From: Syngnathus acus
Taxonomy: Eukaryota > Chordata > Actinopteri > Syngnathiformes > Syngnathidae
Length of the DNA: 64,000 nucleotides
NCBI RefSeq assembly: GCF_901709675.1
Contig: NC_051098.1
Location: forward strand, 4,912,000 to 4,975,999
Direction: 5' to 3'
Part shown: positions 28,501-42,600 of the stretch, piece after piece
Numbering within the stretch: position 1 is the stretch's first letter
Layout of the letters: each line of letters opens with the position of its first letter
The notes under the pieces: model-generated
The model's input: the letters and a program-made list of their open reading frames with translations, nothing else
Told to the model about the DNA's origin: nothing
The model's database searches: none
Made by a program: the position numbers and the translations under genes

Positions 28501-31500
28501 TGAATGCCAAACTGAGATAGTAGCAAGAATTAAAGATCTTTAATATTTTTTGGACCAGCAGCAAATGGCACACCTGATAATGTTTCATGGCACATTAGTC
28601 ATTCGGAATAATTTCTGTATAGTATGTAGAATGTATTATTTATGTTTTTTCATTATACATTATAGAGAACACTGGTGGCCCAAAACACATTACATGCCTT
28701 TTTGTTTATATAGAGTTTGACTTCAGGACATTCCTGTCCCTGGAGAGTGAACAGCTGATCTGGAAGAGCCAAGGGCTGCCGTCTGATGACCTCTCAATGG
28801 AGAACGCCATTGTCATACTACAGGTTGGGAATCAATTGCTATTCTTGTCTTACCTGATAATCTCATTTGTATTATTGAGCTCTGTTCTCATAATGCATAC
28901 TATAAATATAAGAAGGCAGTCTATTATGTTGTCTTGTCATCCTGTCTTTATTTGATCACCCATTTTCACCCCTTTTTTTTTTCCATACCGTTTTTGAATC
29001 ATCCTATCAAGTATCAAGTAATTGCGTTGAGCATGTTGCCATTCATATAAACATATTACATCTGTCTTTGTGTTTTGTTTCTCCATTTCTGATTTATAGA
29101 TCAATGAGCTTAAATTACGGGTAAGGCTTTGTTCCACCATACAGCCAGTGTGTTTGTGTTGTTTGTGCTTATGCCATACATCTGAAATCACACAATATAA
29201 ATACCTATTGACTTCATTTGTTTACTTTTGGAATATCTGCAGCCAACAGCAATTGAAGTACGTATTATTAGATATAACAAAACAACAGAAGTAAGCAGGA
29301 ATGGTACTTCTGTTCATGGATTTATTCGGTGCATAATCAATATGATAAAGTACCTTCAGCACATTTCCTAGTGATCCAGGCCCTAGACATCTTAAAATGA
29401 CAGCAATTGTGTTTTTTTTTTTCTCAGAGTGTCGCATGTCCTTTCCTCATTGACCCTTCCTCCCGAGCCACAGAGTGGCTCTGCACACATCTCATACAAA
29501 ACCGACTTGAGGTTATCAACCAACAGGTAAATACGACTTGAAAGTCAGCAGATGTCATTGGCTATCAAGGATACATAGCCACGGAATTTTAAGTGATCTG
29601 CAGAATATAGATTCTGATTTTTGTTTTGAACCGCATTATCAAAGACTTACTGTATTACATTAACATATATTTTACTTTATCTGTCAATTGCTGTGGCATC
29701 TCAGTGCACAGTGAACCACCAGATCAGTGAATGACTAATGTATGGTGGTAGGCCACCACTTTGTGAATCACATTAATTTCGCCTACATGAGTGAAAAATT
29801 ACAATATTACCTGCTGTGTCATTATTTTAAAACACATTTGATATAGCTCACTCTCTGATCTTAAATGTCACACTTTTGTATGTCTATAAAGGACAGTAAT
29901 TTCATGACAGCCTTGGAGCTGGCAGTCAGATTTGGAAAAACTCTCATCATTCAAGAAATGGATGGAGTGGAACCTGTTCTCTACCCACTGCTGAGAAGAG
30001 ACCTCATTGCGCAAGGTACACTTGCACATTGCACTAAACCATATTTGATTATTGTTTTAGTGTTGTGATGTAACATGATTGTAACTTTTCATTATTTCTC
30101 TCAATTATCCTGAAAATAATTCACATCATATCAATGAAAAACCCATTTTTGAAAATGGGTAGATAAGGAGGTTCTTGAGTATAGGAACAAAAGTGGAAAG
30201 CCAAAGACCATGCTGCGTTAGGAAGTCACAGTCGTTACTTTTAAGACCATCTAATTGAAAAACTCAATTCATTGTTTTTTCTTTCCGTTCTGGCAAATTG
30301 TTTTTTAATGCACATGTGTGCAGGCCCAAGATACGTTGTACAGATCGGAGAGAAGGTTATTGATTACAATGAAGACTTCCGACTCTTCCTGGCGACACGT
30401 AATCCTGCTCCCTTCATCCCCCCTGATGCCGTTTCTGTGGTTACGGAAGTCAACTTTACCACCACAAAGGCAGGTCTGCAAGGACAGGTGATTTTTTTCT
30501 TCTGTCGACCTAAGCACTTTTTGAAGCAGAACAATGTTATATGATACAAATGCTGTTTGTCTTTGTTTGTTTATGAATAGCTTCTGGCCTTGACCATACA
30601 ACACGAGAAACCAGAATTAGAGACGGAGAAAACAAGACTGCTTCAACAAGAGGAAGACAAGAAGATACAGCTTGCACTATTAGAAGAATCACTGTTGGAG
30701 GTACACCATTAACAGAGAAACAGTCGTGAAAGTATAAATAATTGCAACCTCAATGCCCAAACAACTAGTTTAAATATTGTAATGACATGTTTAATACAAC
30801 AATCAATCAATGTTATGCAGTGTATAACCATGCTATGACATTCAGCGCTTGTCAAAATTAGGCTTACATCAATACTTTCTCAGTCAAAATTATTTGCATA
30901 CAAAATTGCTAGGTTTTGTGTCAAGGCCACATTTTGTGTAAGAGAAAAACACACACAGGCCATCAGTGATGCAAGAAAACAGTTTAGAGATTTATTACGG
31001 TCAGCTTCACATTTCCATGCTTCACTGCTTTCCCATTTGTTTTATCTGAATGTTTTGGTGAATACATTTTATTTTCAGTCATTTTTAGAAAATATGTTTT
31101 GCAGTTGGTTTGATAAATCTGTTAATGTGCCACATGAGACATGTTACAAGACGGCAGCAATTGCTATAACAGATCTTGTCTCTTTGCCCTCCCACCACCC
31201 CACCGTGTCAGACTCTGGCTACATCGCAGGGGAATATTTTGGAGAACCGGGAGCTGATAGACAGTCTGAACCAAGCCAAAGCAAGCAGTGCTCTCATACA
31301 AGAGTCACTACTGGAATCGCACCGTTTGCAAGCATCTCTGGACCAGGTATTTACACGCAGTAAATAATTATTCTCCTGAGCAACATAACATTCTTATTAG
31401 CCCACCATCAAGCCCAGGCAGCTTAATCTGACATACTATCTTCCCCGTGTCTCAGTGCTTACCTCGAATCTTGCTCAAAAGTCGACCTTGAAGATTTTCA

Positions 31501-34500
31501 GCCACCCTCAGGCAGCTACGTATGCTGAACATTGGTAGTTGCAATCGTGGCTCTAAAATATCTCTAAGAAATGGGGCCAAATATTTGCTCCCCAGACTCC
31601 TTTTCATGCCTGCAATTTCTCTCTGATTATTAAATACTATTCATCTTTCCTCATTATGTCTGGCCTTTGGGCTACTGAGGGAATAGAGGTGCAATCTTTT
31701 GCTGTTCTTGGGCACCATCTTTATTCGACACTCACCTGCACATTTTCTCAAGTTGGATGTCTCTAGGGCTCCTGCTGTTGTTCTGCTGCACTATGGGCGT
31801 GTGATGGGTCGATATTGGAATTTCTGTCTCCCATAGTGGTGCATTTGAACGCAAAAAAACAGTATCAAATACATGTGTAAGATTTAGTAAGTAACACAAT
31901 TGGTCATGTACATTATATATTGGTGTTTTTTATTCACTGAGCTAAATGGACTTAGCAGTGCTTTTAGTGAATATATACACAACTGTTATACTTTTTAAAC
32001 TTCTCCAGCAAAATTAATTTAATCTAAGAAGCAGTGTTCTACCAACACTATTAATCTATTGAACCCCAATTTTTTGTATTCCTGTTCTTTTCTTTTTTTT
32101 CTCTTCTCACACTTTGTCTCTTGCTGTCTATCCCAATTCCTTTCACCCCACTCCCACATGATCATAAGTCATCATTAATTTGTTTGGATTTCAGGAACGG
32201 GATGCCTATTTGCCTCTTGCAGAGAGTGCAAGCAAGATGTATTTTGTCATCACAGACCTGTCAAAGATCGACAACATGTACCGCTTCAGCCTTGCTTCAT
32301 TTCTGCACCTCTTCAAAAGGGCTCTTCAGGCCAAGAAGGTGACTCTGTCCTTCACATCACTTACCTACCCAAAGACATTTTAGTATGGGCACTTCTATAG
32401 TTATTCAAAGAAACACGCACAAACAAAACAATATTAAATTTTATTTGAATGTCTATATTGAATTTCCTGCAAATAAATGTTCTAAATGCTACATGACATT
32501 TGAGCGTTTACAAAATAACAAAAATGTTCTGGAATGGAGTATTTTGCAATGATATTATTTCATTATTTCCAGAGTTTTATGTATTGTCTACTACTACTAC
32601 ATCGCGATAAATTCGATTGATGGTTTGATTCATACTTGTACTTTTTGAATGATATGGACTGCAAAAGTGCATTTTCACACCTCTGGTACTGAAACTAGCA
32701 AAGAAAGCTGCAATTGATGCGCACAATCTTTGACATTCACATTGTATTACCTCGTACGCTGTAGGAAGCGGTGCAAACGGAAGCAAGGATCACTACATTG
32801 GAAGCAAGCTTGAAGAACATGGTGTATGAATATGTTTGTCGTTCACTTTTTAAGGTAATATACACACAAACACTGAATATTGTGTCATTTTATATTAAAA
32901 TAGAATTGCAATATGATCAATAAATTAGCAAAATAATTAGCAAACAATTTCAGAATAAATTAGTTATTGAGTATTCGATGCACAATTTAATTAATTCCAA
33001 ATGTTTGCACCAAAATGATGCATTAGTGAACACTGTATTGGGGAAAGGAATAATGTTGTATGTCCATGAGATGTTGAAGAAATCCAACAATCCAATTGCA
33101 TGCATGCTATTTCATTAAGCTTTTCCAATTAACAGTAATCAAGTGTCCAGTATCGACGAGGGCTGTTTACATTCTAAAGATCACATAATGAACATTCAAT
33201 GTAATTTCTATTTGAGAAACATGTTTATGTGCCTTTAATGGAATGTCAGCAAGAGTCAGGAAGTTACTTAATGAACATGTCACACTTCTCCAAACACACA
33301 TGTGAGACTGAAACAAAGGTGGTAGAGTGGCAGTCTTGCATTTGGAAGATGGCAGGTTTGACTGGCGGCTTTTCCCAAAACACTTCGATAGTACACTCGA
33401 ACATTATTGGACAAATGTGGGCGTTTTTACTCTAATGCCTAAGGCACTGTTTTCTTGACATTCAAAATAATTTGTTCACAAGCAACTGTGTTTGTATCCA
33501 GTGTAACATACAATATCCTCTTCATATTTTTGTACTTTGCTCTTATATCTTTCAGGCTGACCAGTTAATGTTTGCTCTTCACTTCACCAAGGGCATATAC
33601 CCTGAATTCTTCCAGAAAAATGTGAGTATGCGTATCAGTGTATTTTATAAAGCATGTATTTACAGTAACTCTCAGTTTACACAATATTCTGGCCTATTTT
33701 AATACAATTTATTCACCAAATGTCAGCCGTAATAATATTTTTGCTATAGGAATGGGAGGTCTTCATTGGCTCCATTGTCGGGGAAATGTTCAAACAAGAG
33801 GTAAGATTATTTTCCTCTACAAGTAGAACACACGGTGGCCTTTTTATTAAGAATCACCTATCCCTCCATCCCCCTTCCTTCTTCCTCATGTCAGGAGCTC
33901 CCATCTTGGATCGATCAGGAGAGGCACAAATCAGTAGCAGTTTACAAGGTAAACACTGAAACATATTTACTGGACAAAATGGAGACAACATGATCTTTCA
34001 TACTGATTATGTAGCTGACATATCTCAAATCCATAATACAGTATGGATCTGTAAATGAGAGATTGAGTTGATAATGTGATTTCAAATTTGTCATGTTCTC
34101 TTCCAAGTACTGTAGAATAGAAGTAATTCTCAGTCTCACGTTCCAACTTTTCCTTTGCCTTCGTTAACATCTTTCATTCTTTCTCTCTCAGGCTACATTC
34201 ACAGACCTCTATCAGGCCTTGTGTTTGAATGACTCAGACCTTTGGCTGTCCTTCGCACGGAGTTCACACTGCGAACAAGAAATTCCATCCTCAATTGCCA
34301 AGAAAATGACTCCCTTCCAGCAGGTCAGATTTCACTCGGACAAAATGTATTCAATTTATAAAAAAAAGTAATAATAAAAATGTTGCACGCACGACAAAGC
34401 AAACAACACAAATCACATTCTGGTGCATTACTGATACATCGTGATTTTATTTTTTAATTTTCAACAGTCTGACAACCCAAGAGTTTTGTATCTTCTCATC

Positions 34501-37500
34501 AATGCACCCTTCTCTCTTCTTCCCTCCAGCTGTTATTGGTTCAGGCAGTCAGACCAGATCGACTGCAGAGTGCCATGACAGCGTTTGCCTCACAGGCATT
34601 GGGTAAGTGTTTTAATTTCAGACTATTTCATTGGTCCTTTAGTTTGGCTTTGTCATATTAGAGTCAGAATCATCACAAATCTAGCAAAGACACAAGAACA
34701 GATTCCATCAAGGAAAATAGGTTGAGAAGACATAAAAAAAAAAAAAAAACTATGAGGATTGGTCCCACAGGCTATAGTGATAATGAAAGGGTGGCGATGG
34801 GCAACATCAACAAGAAGTTTGTCAGTCAACTCTGCAACTGTAATGAAGTCAGGAAGTTCATTATTAATATCAATATCCCCACAGTGATAATACACATAGT
34901 TCATGTTTTGCTATTAATAAAATAAGCCCTTGCCGCGGGAGAAAGGTGGATTGAAGAGAGATGACAAAGCCAGACAGAATCAGGCTAAAGTAGAGTATTA
35001 GGATGACGTTGCTTCCAATAGACATGTGGAAGTGCTTCAAATGTGGTGCTACATTTGTAAAAACATATCCAGACAAAATGGAGATGATTCCACTGTCTGT
35101 TTGTCAAATGTGTGTTCTTCCATTCATCAATATTACTATCTGTCTTTTAGATGGTCATTTATGTGTATTATTTGGATTCTTCCTTATGTACTTCTCTTTG
35201 CCAACCAATCGTCCAATTTGCTGACAATAAGTTCTCACGTAGTAAATTTGCCTTGTCATTTGTGAACTTGGATTATTTTTTAAAGAGTGTGATGAAGTCT
35301 ATGAAGTCTCTTGTTCTTATTCAAAGTTGTATTTTGATGTACTGTCGGACCTGATAACGAAACATTTTTGTTGTTGTGGGTGTAGAAAAAAAAAATCCTT
35401 GCACAAGAGGGGCAAACTTTTAGCACTATTGATGACCACGAAAAAAACATCAATACCTCTTTGACTGTGTCAGTCAAAATTGATCATTATCTATGGAAGG
35501 CAGAATATATAATACACCTCTAGTATTAGAGCTTATTGAGTACACAATTGGACAAAATATTGCGGCTTGTGTCAGCAGGGTTTCCTAACTTGTTGAACAG
35601 CAAATGAGTATACCATTGAAGTTGTAGTCAGTATTTGCAGAGTATTAGTCTTTATCCATGGAGGGCGACAGATATACTCATAACAAAGCAGGAGCGGAGT
35701 AGAGAGACAGTGTGCGTATTTGTGTCTTTGGCAGTAAATCTGTATGCTAATGAGGCATGGTCTGTAATCCTTTTACAACTAATCTCACCCAATCCTTTCA
35801 GTCTGGCCACTGCTCGCACGCACACAGTCACGCCTCGCTTAACTTAAACTCAAATAATTTTTAAAATGTCTCTGAGTCATCCTATTTCTGAGTCTGACTT
35901 TTCATTTGACTTGACAGCTGTCATATACAGAACAACTGTATTTTATTAGTTATTTTTAATTGTACTGTTTGTCAACATGTGGTGGCATGTTGGTTCTCAG
36001 AGTACTCCACTTTCCTCCTATATTCCAAAAACAAGAGCATTAGGTTAGTTGGACACCCCAAATCATTGTTAGTTGGTTTCGTCCATTTTTGTCCATTGTG
36101 ATTGACTGGCTACAGTCAAAGGTGCATCTGCCCTCTTGCCCGAAGTCAGGTGGGATAGGCTCCAGCGCACCCGTGACCTTAATGAGAATAGGCAAGATGG
36201 AAAATGGGTGGATGGATATCAAGATGATAGCAAAGCAACTCTTACGCTTCAATTGTCAGGCTGATACATGAGCATATACCATAATCTTCGGACTATAAAT
36301 CGCGTTTTTTTTCATAGTTTGGGTGGGGGGGCGACTTATACTCAGGAGCGACTTATATATGTTTTTTTTCACAAATTTTTACTTGATCATTAACACATCA
36401 CTTACTTACCGTAATTTTCGGACTATAAGTCGCGGTTTTTTTTCATAGTTTGGGTGGGGGGGCGACTTATACTCAGGAGCGATTTATATACATATATATG
36501 GGGTTTTTTCACTTTTTTGGGCATTTTATGGCTGGTGCGACTTATACTCCGGTGCGACTTATAGTCCGAAAATTACGGTACAAGTATAGTTGACCACTTC
36601 ACAGGTTATTTTTAGTATAGTTGATCACTTCACATGCTTTGATATCTTTATCTTGAACATATTCAAAACATGAAAAATAGAGAGAAAAAATCAAATAAAG
36701 TAATTAACACTTTATAGCGCCATATCCTCTGGACATGTCCTCTGTCACCAGGATGACATAAAGGACGAGAAATTTGATCAATGGATTTAATGATTTGGAG
36801 TGACACAAATGGTTTGATAATATTGTTGTTTATGTGATAGTTAGTATTTAAAATATAGTTTATATATCGTTGTATGGGCTTGTGGAATAATTTGAACTGC
36901 GGCGCGGCAAACGGCATTGTTGACAAAGGACGATCGATGGATTTAATGAATTGGAGTGACACAGATGGTTTTATAAACATGTTATTTATGTAATAGTTTT
37001 TTTTAAATAACTGAATGTTACGTCAGGCCCGTTCTCAGCTCCTCGTTTGTGTTTGTCACGTTAGCATACCGTATCGTTTAGCCTGTTGTTGCTCGTTCAT
37101 GTCTGTTCTTGGTGTTGGATTTTGTCGAATAAATTGCCCCCCAAAATGCGATTTATACTCCGGAGCGACTTATATATGTTTTTTTTCACATTTTTGGGCA
37201 TTTTATGGCTGGTGCGACTTATACTCCGGTGCGACTTATAGTCCGAAAATTACGGTACTATATATGTCATACACTTTTTAAGTTGTATTTGAAACATGTG
37301 TTTGTTTTCTAGGTTCCTCTTTGCCCTAACTGCATGTTCCAAAAATCAAGGTGAATGTTGTAATTCACCGCCTGGATGCTTGTTTGCAGTCCGAATACTG
37401 ATTACCTGCCGGTAACATAGGCGGCAGATGCGAGTTTGTGCACACGAACAAATGCCCCTACACCACAAGTCATGTGGTCAGATGACGTTTTTCTTTATGT

Positions 37501-37754
37501 TGCTATGGTGAATCAGCTAAAGGCTGTTCTAAGATGTTTTCTACCAGGACTGCTTTCAGTGTCTGTGTTTGGAAGGGTGGAGCAGATTGCATTTGGCAGC
37601 GGCCACCAAAGTCTGGCTAAATCTGTTTGATTGTGTGCGTGTGTGCATGATTATTAGAGTATTAGACTGAGATTTTGAAAATGTTGCCTCTATTAGCTAA
37701 TATCTGATGTTTCATTCAATTACAGCTGGATTAGAGCCACATGCACATTGTCAA

Positions 37755-37813
<59 letters not shown>

Positions 37814-39548
37814 TGGCGAAGGGCTACAACAGGGAGCTGACATATGAACACATTTTGCTTCTCTACGTACTGTATTGCTCTTAGATAGTGAATCAGCTTC
37901 CTTATCTTCCTCATCAGCCAATTTTCTTTTGCCTTTCCATCTATTCTCCATCGATGCCCTACTTCAGTTTATTTCAATGTGGATCACCTTCCTTTCCCTT
38001 TCCGTTGATGACCCATCTCCACCTTTGTGCTGCATTGTGGAAATTTAATTACTGCCGAATCAGCAGCTCACATTCTTCTGCCACTGCTCCGTATTTACAT
38101 TTGTATCTGCAGTTGCTTCAACTTGTTTTGCTTTTTTGACAGGCTTTTATTCCCTCTCTGTGGAGCCGACATCTCAAAACAGTTCACTTGTAGTATCTGT
38201 AAAAAAACAAAAAATCCACACAAACCTCACTCATCTTTTTTGCCTTTTCTCATTGTTTCTCCAGGTATGAAGGAGCTCTCCCCTCCTCCTCTGAACCTGC
38301 GGCGTCTTTATGCTGAGACACTGGAGTGGGAGCCAGTGCTCATCATCACTTCACCCGGGGCCGACCCCTCCCAGGAGCTTGTAGAACTTGCCACAGACAT
38401 TGTGGGTCGGGACCACTATCATGAGGTGCACAACAGATATGAAATTTCGGATATTGTGAATGCAAACAAACTAATTTCCTGTTTAAGTTCAAATTGACTT
38501 TTGGTGGTAACTAGCTGGAGTTCCAAAATTGGCTGTTGTTTTGTTTTTGGCAAAGCTGTAATTGTAAGGAACTTTAGATGCAAATGAGTTAATTTGTAAG
38601 ACCTCAACTCAAGTCAGCTATCTACATATTTGATTGGATTGGACTTTGCAAAGTAATCGAGTTTCACAATTGCATGCTTTTCACCCATTGAAGGGAAAAA
38701 TTCAATGGTGCAATCACATTATATACCCACTAACCTCAAATGCCAAGACAGAATTGGATTTTCCATCCCATTTCCTTTGTTTGGTGCCCTGCCTGAGTGT
38801 AGCTCTCTGTCTGTCCAGATCTCGTTGGGTCAGGGACAAGCTGATGTGGCCCTGGCCACACTCAGAGAATGTTCCCGAAACGGAGAGTGGCTTTGCTTGA
38901 AAAACCTTCATCTTGTCACAGCATGGTTACCTCTCCTCGAAAAAGTAAGCACTCTCTCTGCTATTGGGTGATATATGTTTTTATTTTTATATTCACTTGT
39001 TGTTATGTAAGGCATTTGTGTTCCACATGGCTCTGCTATTTTCTAATGATGTAAATCTGGTGCAAACTGACTTTTGTGCTCTTTGGATCTATTCAGTGAA
39101 ATTGTGCAACTTATGCCAGTTATGCTGCATTTGAATGATAAGCAAAATATACATTGATAAACACAACATACAGTACCATGCTGGAAACACATTGTTATAT
39201 TTGTGGCATATTTTCAATTTTATTTATTCGCTTAAACATGCCAACGCTTGAATGACATCAAAAGCCACACTTAAAACCATCCGTCTTTTTTATTCTTCCT
39301 TATAGAATGATTTCTCACTGTACTGTTTGCATTTTTTTATGTGGTCCAAGCATGCTGTGTCAACCTCTGTCTCACCTGTTGTTACACCTCACTGTTTACA
39401 TGTTCATTTTTTTCTATGCAGGTTTTTCTTTTGTTTTATTTATGTCATTGTACCTTTCCTTGGGTTATGTTTGGTAATGTGTGTGGCAGGTCAACACTCA
39501 CTCGAAGGCATAGTTGTCGGGGCAGAAATGTGTGTGCGTGTGCGTGTG

Positions 39549-39619
<71 letters not shown>

Positions 39620-42600
39620 TTTAGTTCAGCGGCGTTGCTCACAGTACGGAATAAAGCTTCTTCTTGTATTTCCCTCTCCTGTGTTTTACATTCCGGATAT
39701 CACCTGAAGCAGCAACGCAGAGCCTGTGAACCTTAAACCCTCCCTCTGTTCCTCTTCATCACCTTTTTTCTTTGTTTCGCTCTTAACCATCAACTGATGA
39801 GGTCTCGGCAGTCAAGCTTGAAATGAGAAACTGCCGTGACGAGGGAATGACGGGGGCAGTGTGAGAAAGGAAGTTAAGATGAGAGTATGATGAATGAACA
39901 CAATGGTGGTTGTGAAAGGAGGAACATGGACAAAGATGACCAGAGCCTCTCTAAACCCGGCGTAGACAAAAAAGTCTATCTTGCCACTTTACTTTAGTTA
40001 TTAATCCATGTATCTGTCTCTCACAAAAATAGACACTTTTTTTCTGAAAGGGATGTCAATTCCTGTGTTTGCTTGTCTCTGACCATGTGCATTAATAGCA
40101 AAATGGGACTGTAATTACTGTGTATTATTAACTGATTGTACATTATACACATATATCTTCCTTGTTGTAAATTCAATTGTTATTACAGAAGCATACTAAA
40201 AATGGTTTCACCAGACTCAAAGTCAAGCTACTCCCTTAACCCAATTGAAAACTTGCAGAGTGCGCCATAGAGGAGAATGCAGAAGAGAGGATGATTTAGA
40301 CACAATTTATCTTCCCGTCTTGTGAAATTATAGGTGAATTACAGGAGATTCTGTGTTGTTTTGTTTATTATGTGCTAAAGAACACAACTAACCGGGGGGT
40401 ATAAATATGGTGGTGGGCACTGTATGTGTCATAGAAGCGATGACCCTGCCTCTCGCCATAAATCAGATAGAATATGTTTCATCTTATCTGTGGCCTTAAT
40501 GCGGAAAACTGTTTTTGAAAATGTGGATGGACGGCCAATATTTGTTGTCTACCTGTGAGGCTGATGGGCATGTGATGTACAAACTTAAAATGGAAACAAA
40601 GCAGATCTTACCACATTAGTGGCTAGGGGATGCCTAGTCAAGGAAAACAAGCATACCCACAATGTTTCTAAATGTGTACCATCTTCATTTTATAGGAGCT
40701 AAATGTGCTTCGACCCAAAGAAGGCTTCCGTCTCTGGTTGACATCAGAGGTTCATCCCAGATTTCCTCCCATACTGCTGCAATCCAGCCTCAAGATCACA
40801 TATGAGGTACACATAACACACAATGTTTAATACTATTTGTATTATTTTGAGATTTCATTAGCTTTTGAATATGGCTGTCTTTGTGGCTAGTTGATTCCTG
40901 GTGTAAATGAGAACAAACTTTTTTCAAAGGCCGCTGATGCCGTACATACGGTACACTTTATATAGCTGCAGATTTTTTGCCCAGAGATGCAGAGGTATGC
41001 AGAGTGTGTGTTAGTCAAGCATAATTTATTGCATGGTGTGTTTCTTATGAGAGTACCGCTCAAGGGGAAACCTGCTTTAGCAACCACGCAGACAGCATAA
41101 CCTGCTCCTCTGTTGTTGTCTCTCCATCTTTCTCTCTTAGCTGACAGACTCACATGAGGAAACACATTTTAAATACCTCATCAACTCAAAAATGCAAGTG
41201 TGTTTTATGCGAATGGATTGTTTTGGTGCTTCGGCAAGACACTGAGTAGTTTATAATGAGCTTTAAGGTTATCAGCTGAATGGGTGCTCTGCTGGGGTTT
41301 GTTTTTTATTTATTTATTTTTCACACGTTGCTGTTTTATTTAGAGCTCGTTCACGTTGTCTTTAAAGTCACACCACACAACACAAGTTACCTGTCACGGT
41401 CACTTTTGTTGTCTAATTGCAATCATTTTTTTTTTTTTGTATCGAGCATTTGTAAATGGAGATAATGTGATACATCATCTACTACCATGTATTTATTTTT
41501 ATTCCTCGTTCTATTAATTGGACTGAACATCTGACCACAACCTGCCTGTTTGTTGTTAATTATTTCACAAATGATGTACCAAGTAATTTTGTTTGAATCT
41601 CAGTAAACTTCACAATCTCATCTTTTGATCTGCATTCCTTACCAATATCTGTATTGTGTATCAAGGATCCTCCTGGGTTGAAGAGGAACTTGTTGAGGAC
41701 TTATGAATCCTGGACACCTGAACAGATTAGTAAAGGTCTCATCTCTTCTCATGACATTTTATTGTTAACATCTGCTTTGCAATTTTTCTAGTTACATTGA
41801 ACTCAATAGATTATTCAAGATGATGTTAAGTGGTTTTGTTTAGGTGGGATACTCGCCCGGGCCCAGTCTCTCTTCTGTCTAGCCTGGTTCCATGCTGTCT
41901 GCCAAGAGAGACGTAACTACATACCTCAGGTAGCACACACAGACACACACTGTAATGTAAAACCACTTGTAAAAATACAACACAACAATTACATGATTAC
42001 AACCTAGAACATACCATCTCATGTGGGAGGCAACATACCGAGAGGAATTAAATCAGGAATTACCAAACATACATGCAACATCAATAGGAAGACCACCAAA
42101 AACGCATCCAGATATATTTAAAGTAAACACTACTGTAATTTATTGGACTAGGTCGGTCAATACTGTAGACAGTGTGCATGTGTGTTCTGTCTGCAAAACT
42201 ATTTTCCCTTGCTGATTATTCAGGGTTATTACCTTGACATTCTATGAGCTGAGTCACTGTTAAGAATGTGTGGAAAAAAATTGGTGACTAACTGCTGAGG
42301 TTCAGTGAAGTTTGTTTTCAAAGTAATTCAATAAAACACCATCCATCAATCTGTTTTCTACCACCCATCCAGTTTGGGTTCATGGGTGAGAGGATACAAA
42401 ATGATATAAAAGCCCTGAAATAAAAAAATTAATAAATAAAATGAAACTATTACAGATGAACAGATCACTTGAAACAATATGTAATATTTAACTTCTTTTT
42501 TTTAGGGATGGACTAAGTTCTATGAGTTTTCCTTATCAGACCTGCGCGCTGGCTTTGAAATCATCGATAGGCTTTTTGAAGGTAGGGGACTCTCTTAAAC

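Noticed and set aside
39327-39736. Plus-strand frames of about 130 codons with Val-Cys repeats
   Set aside because: Produced by translating a TG microsatellite inside intron 74.
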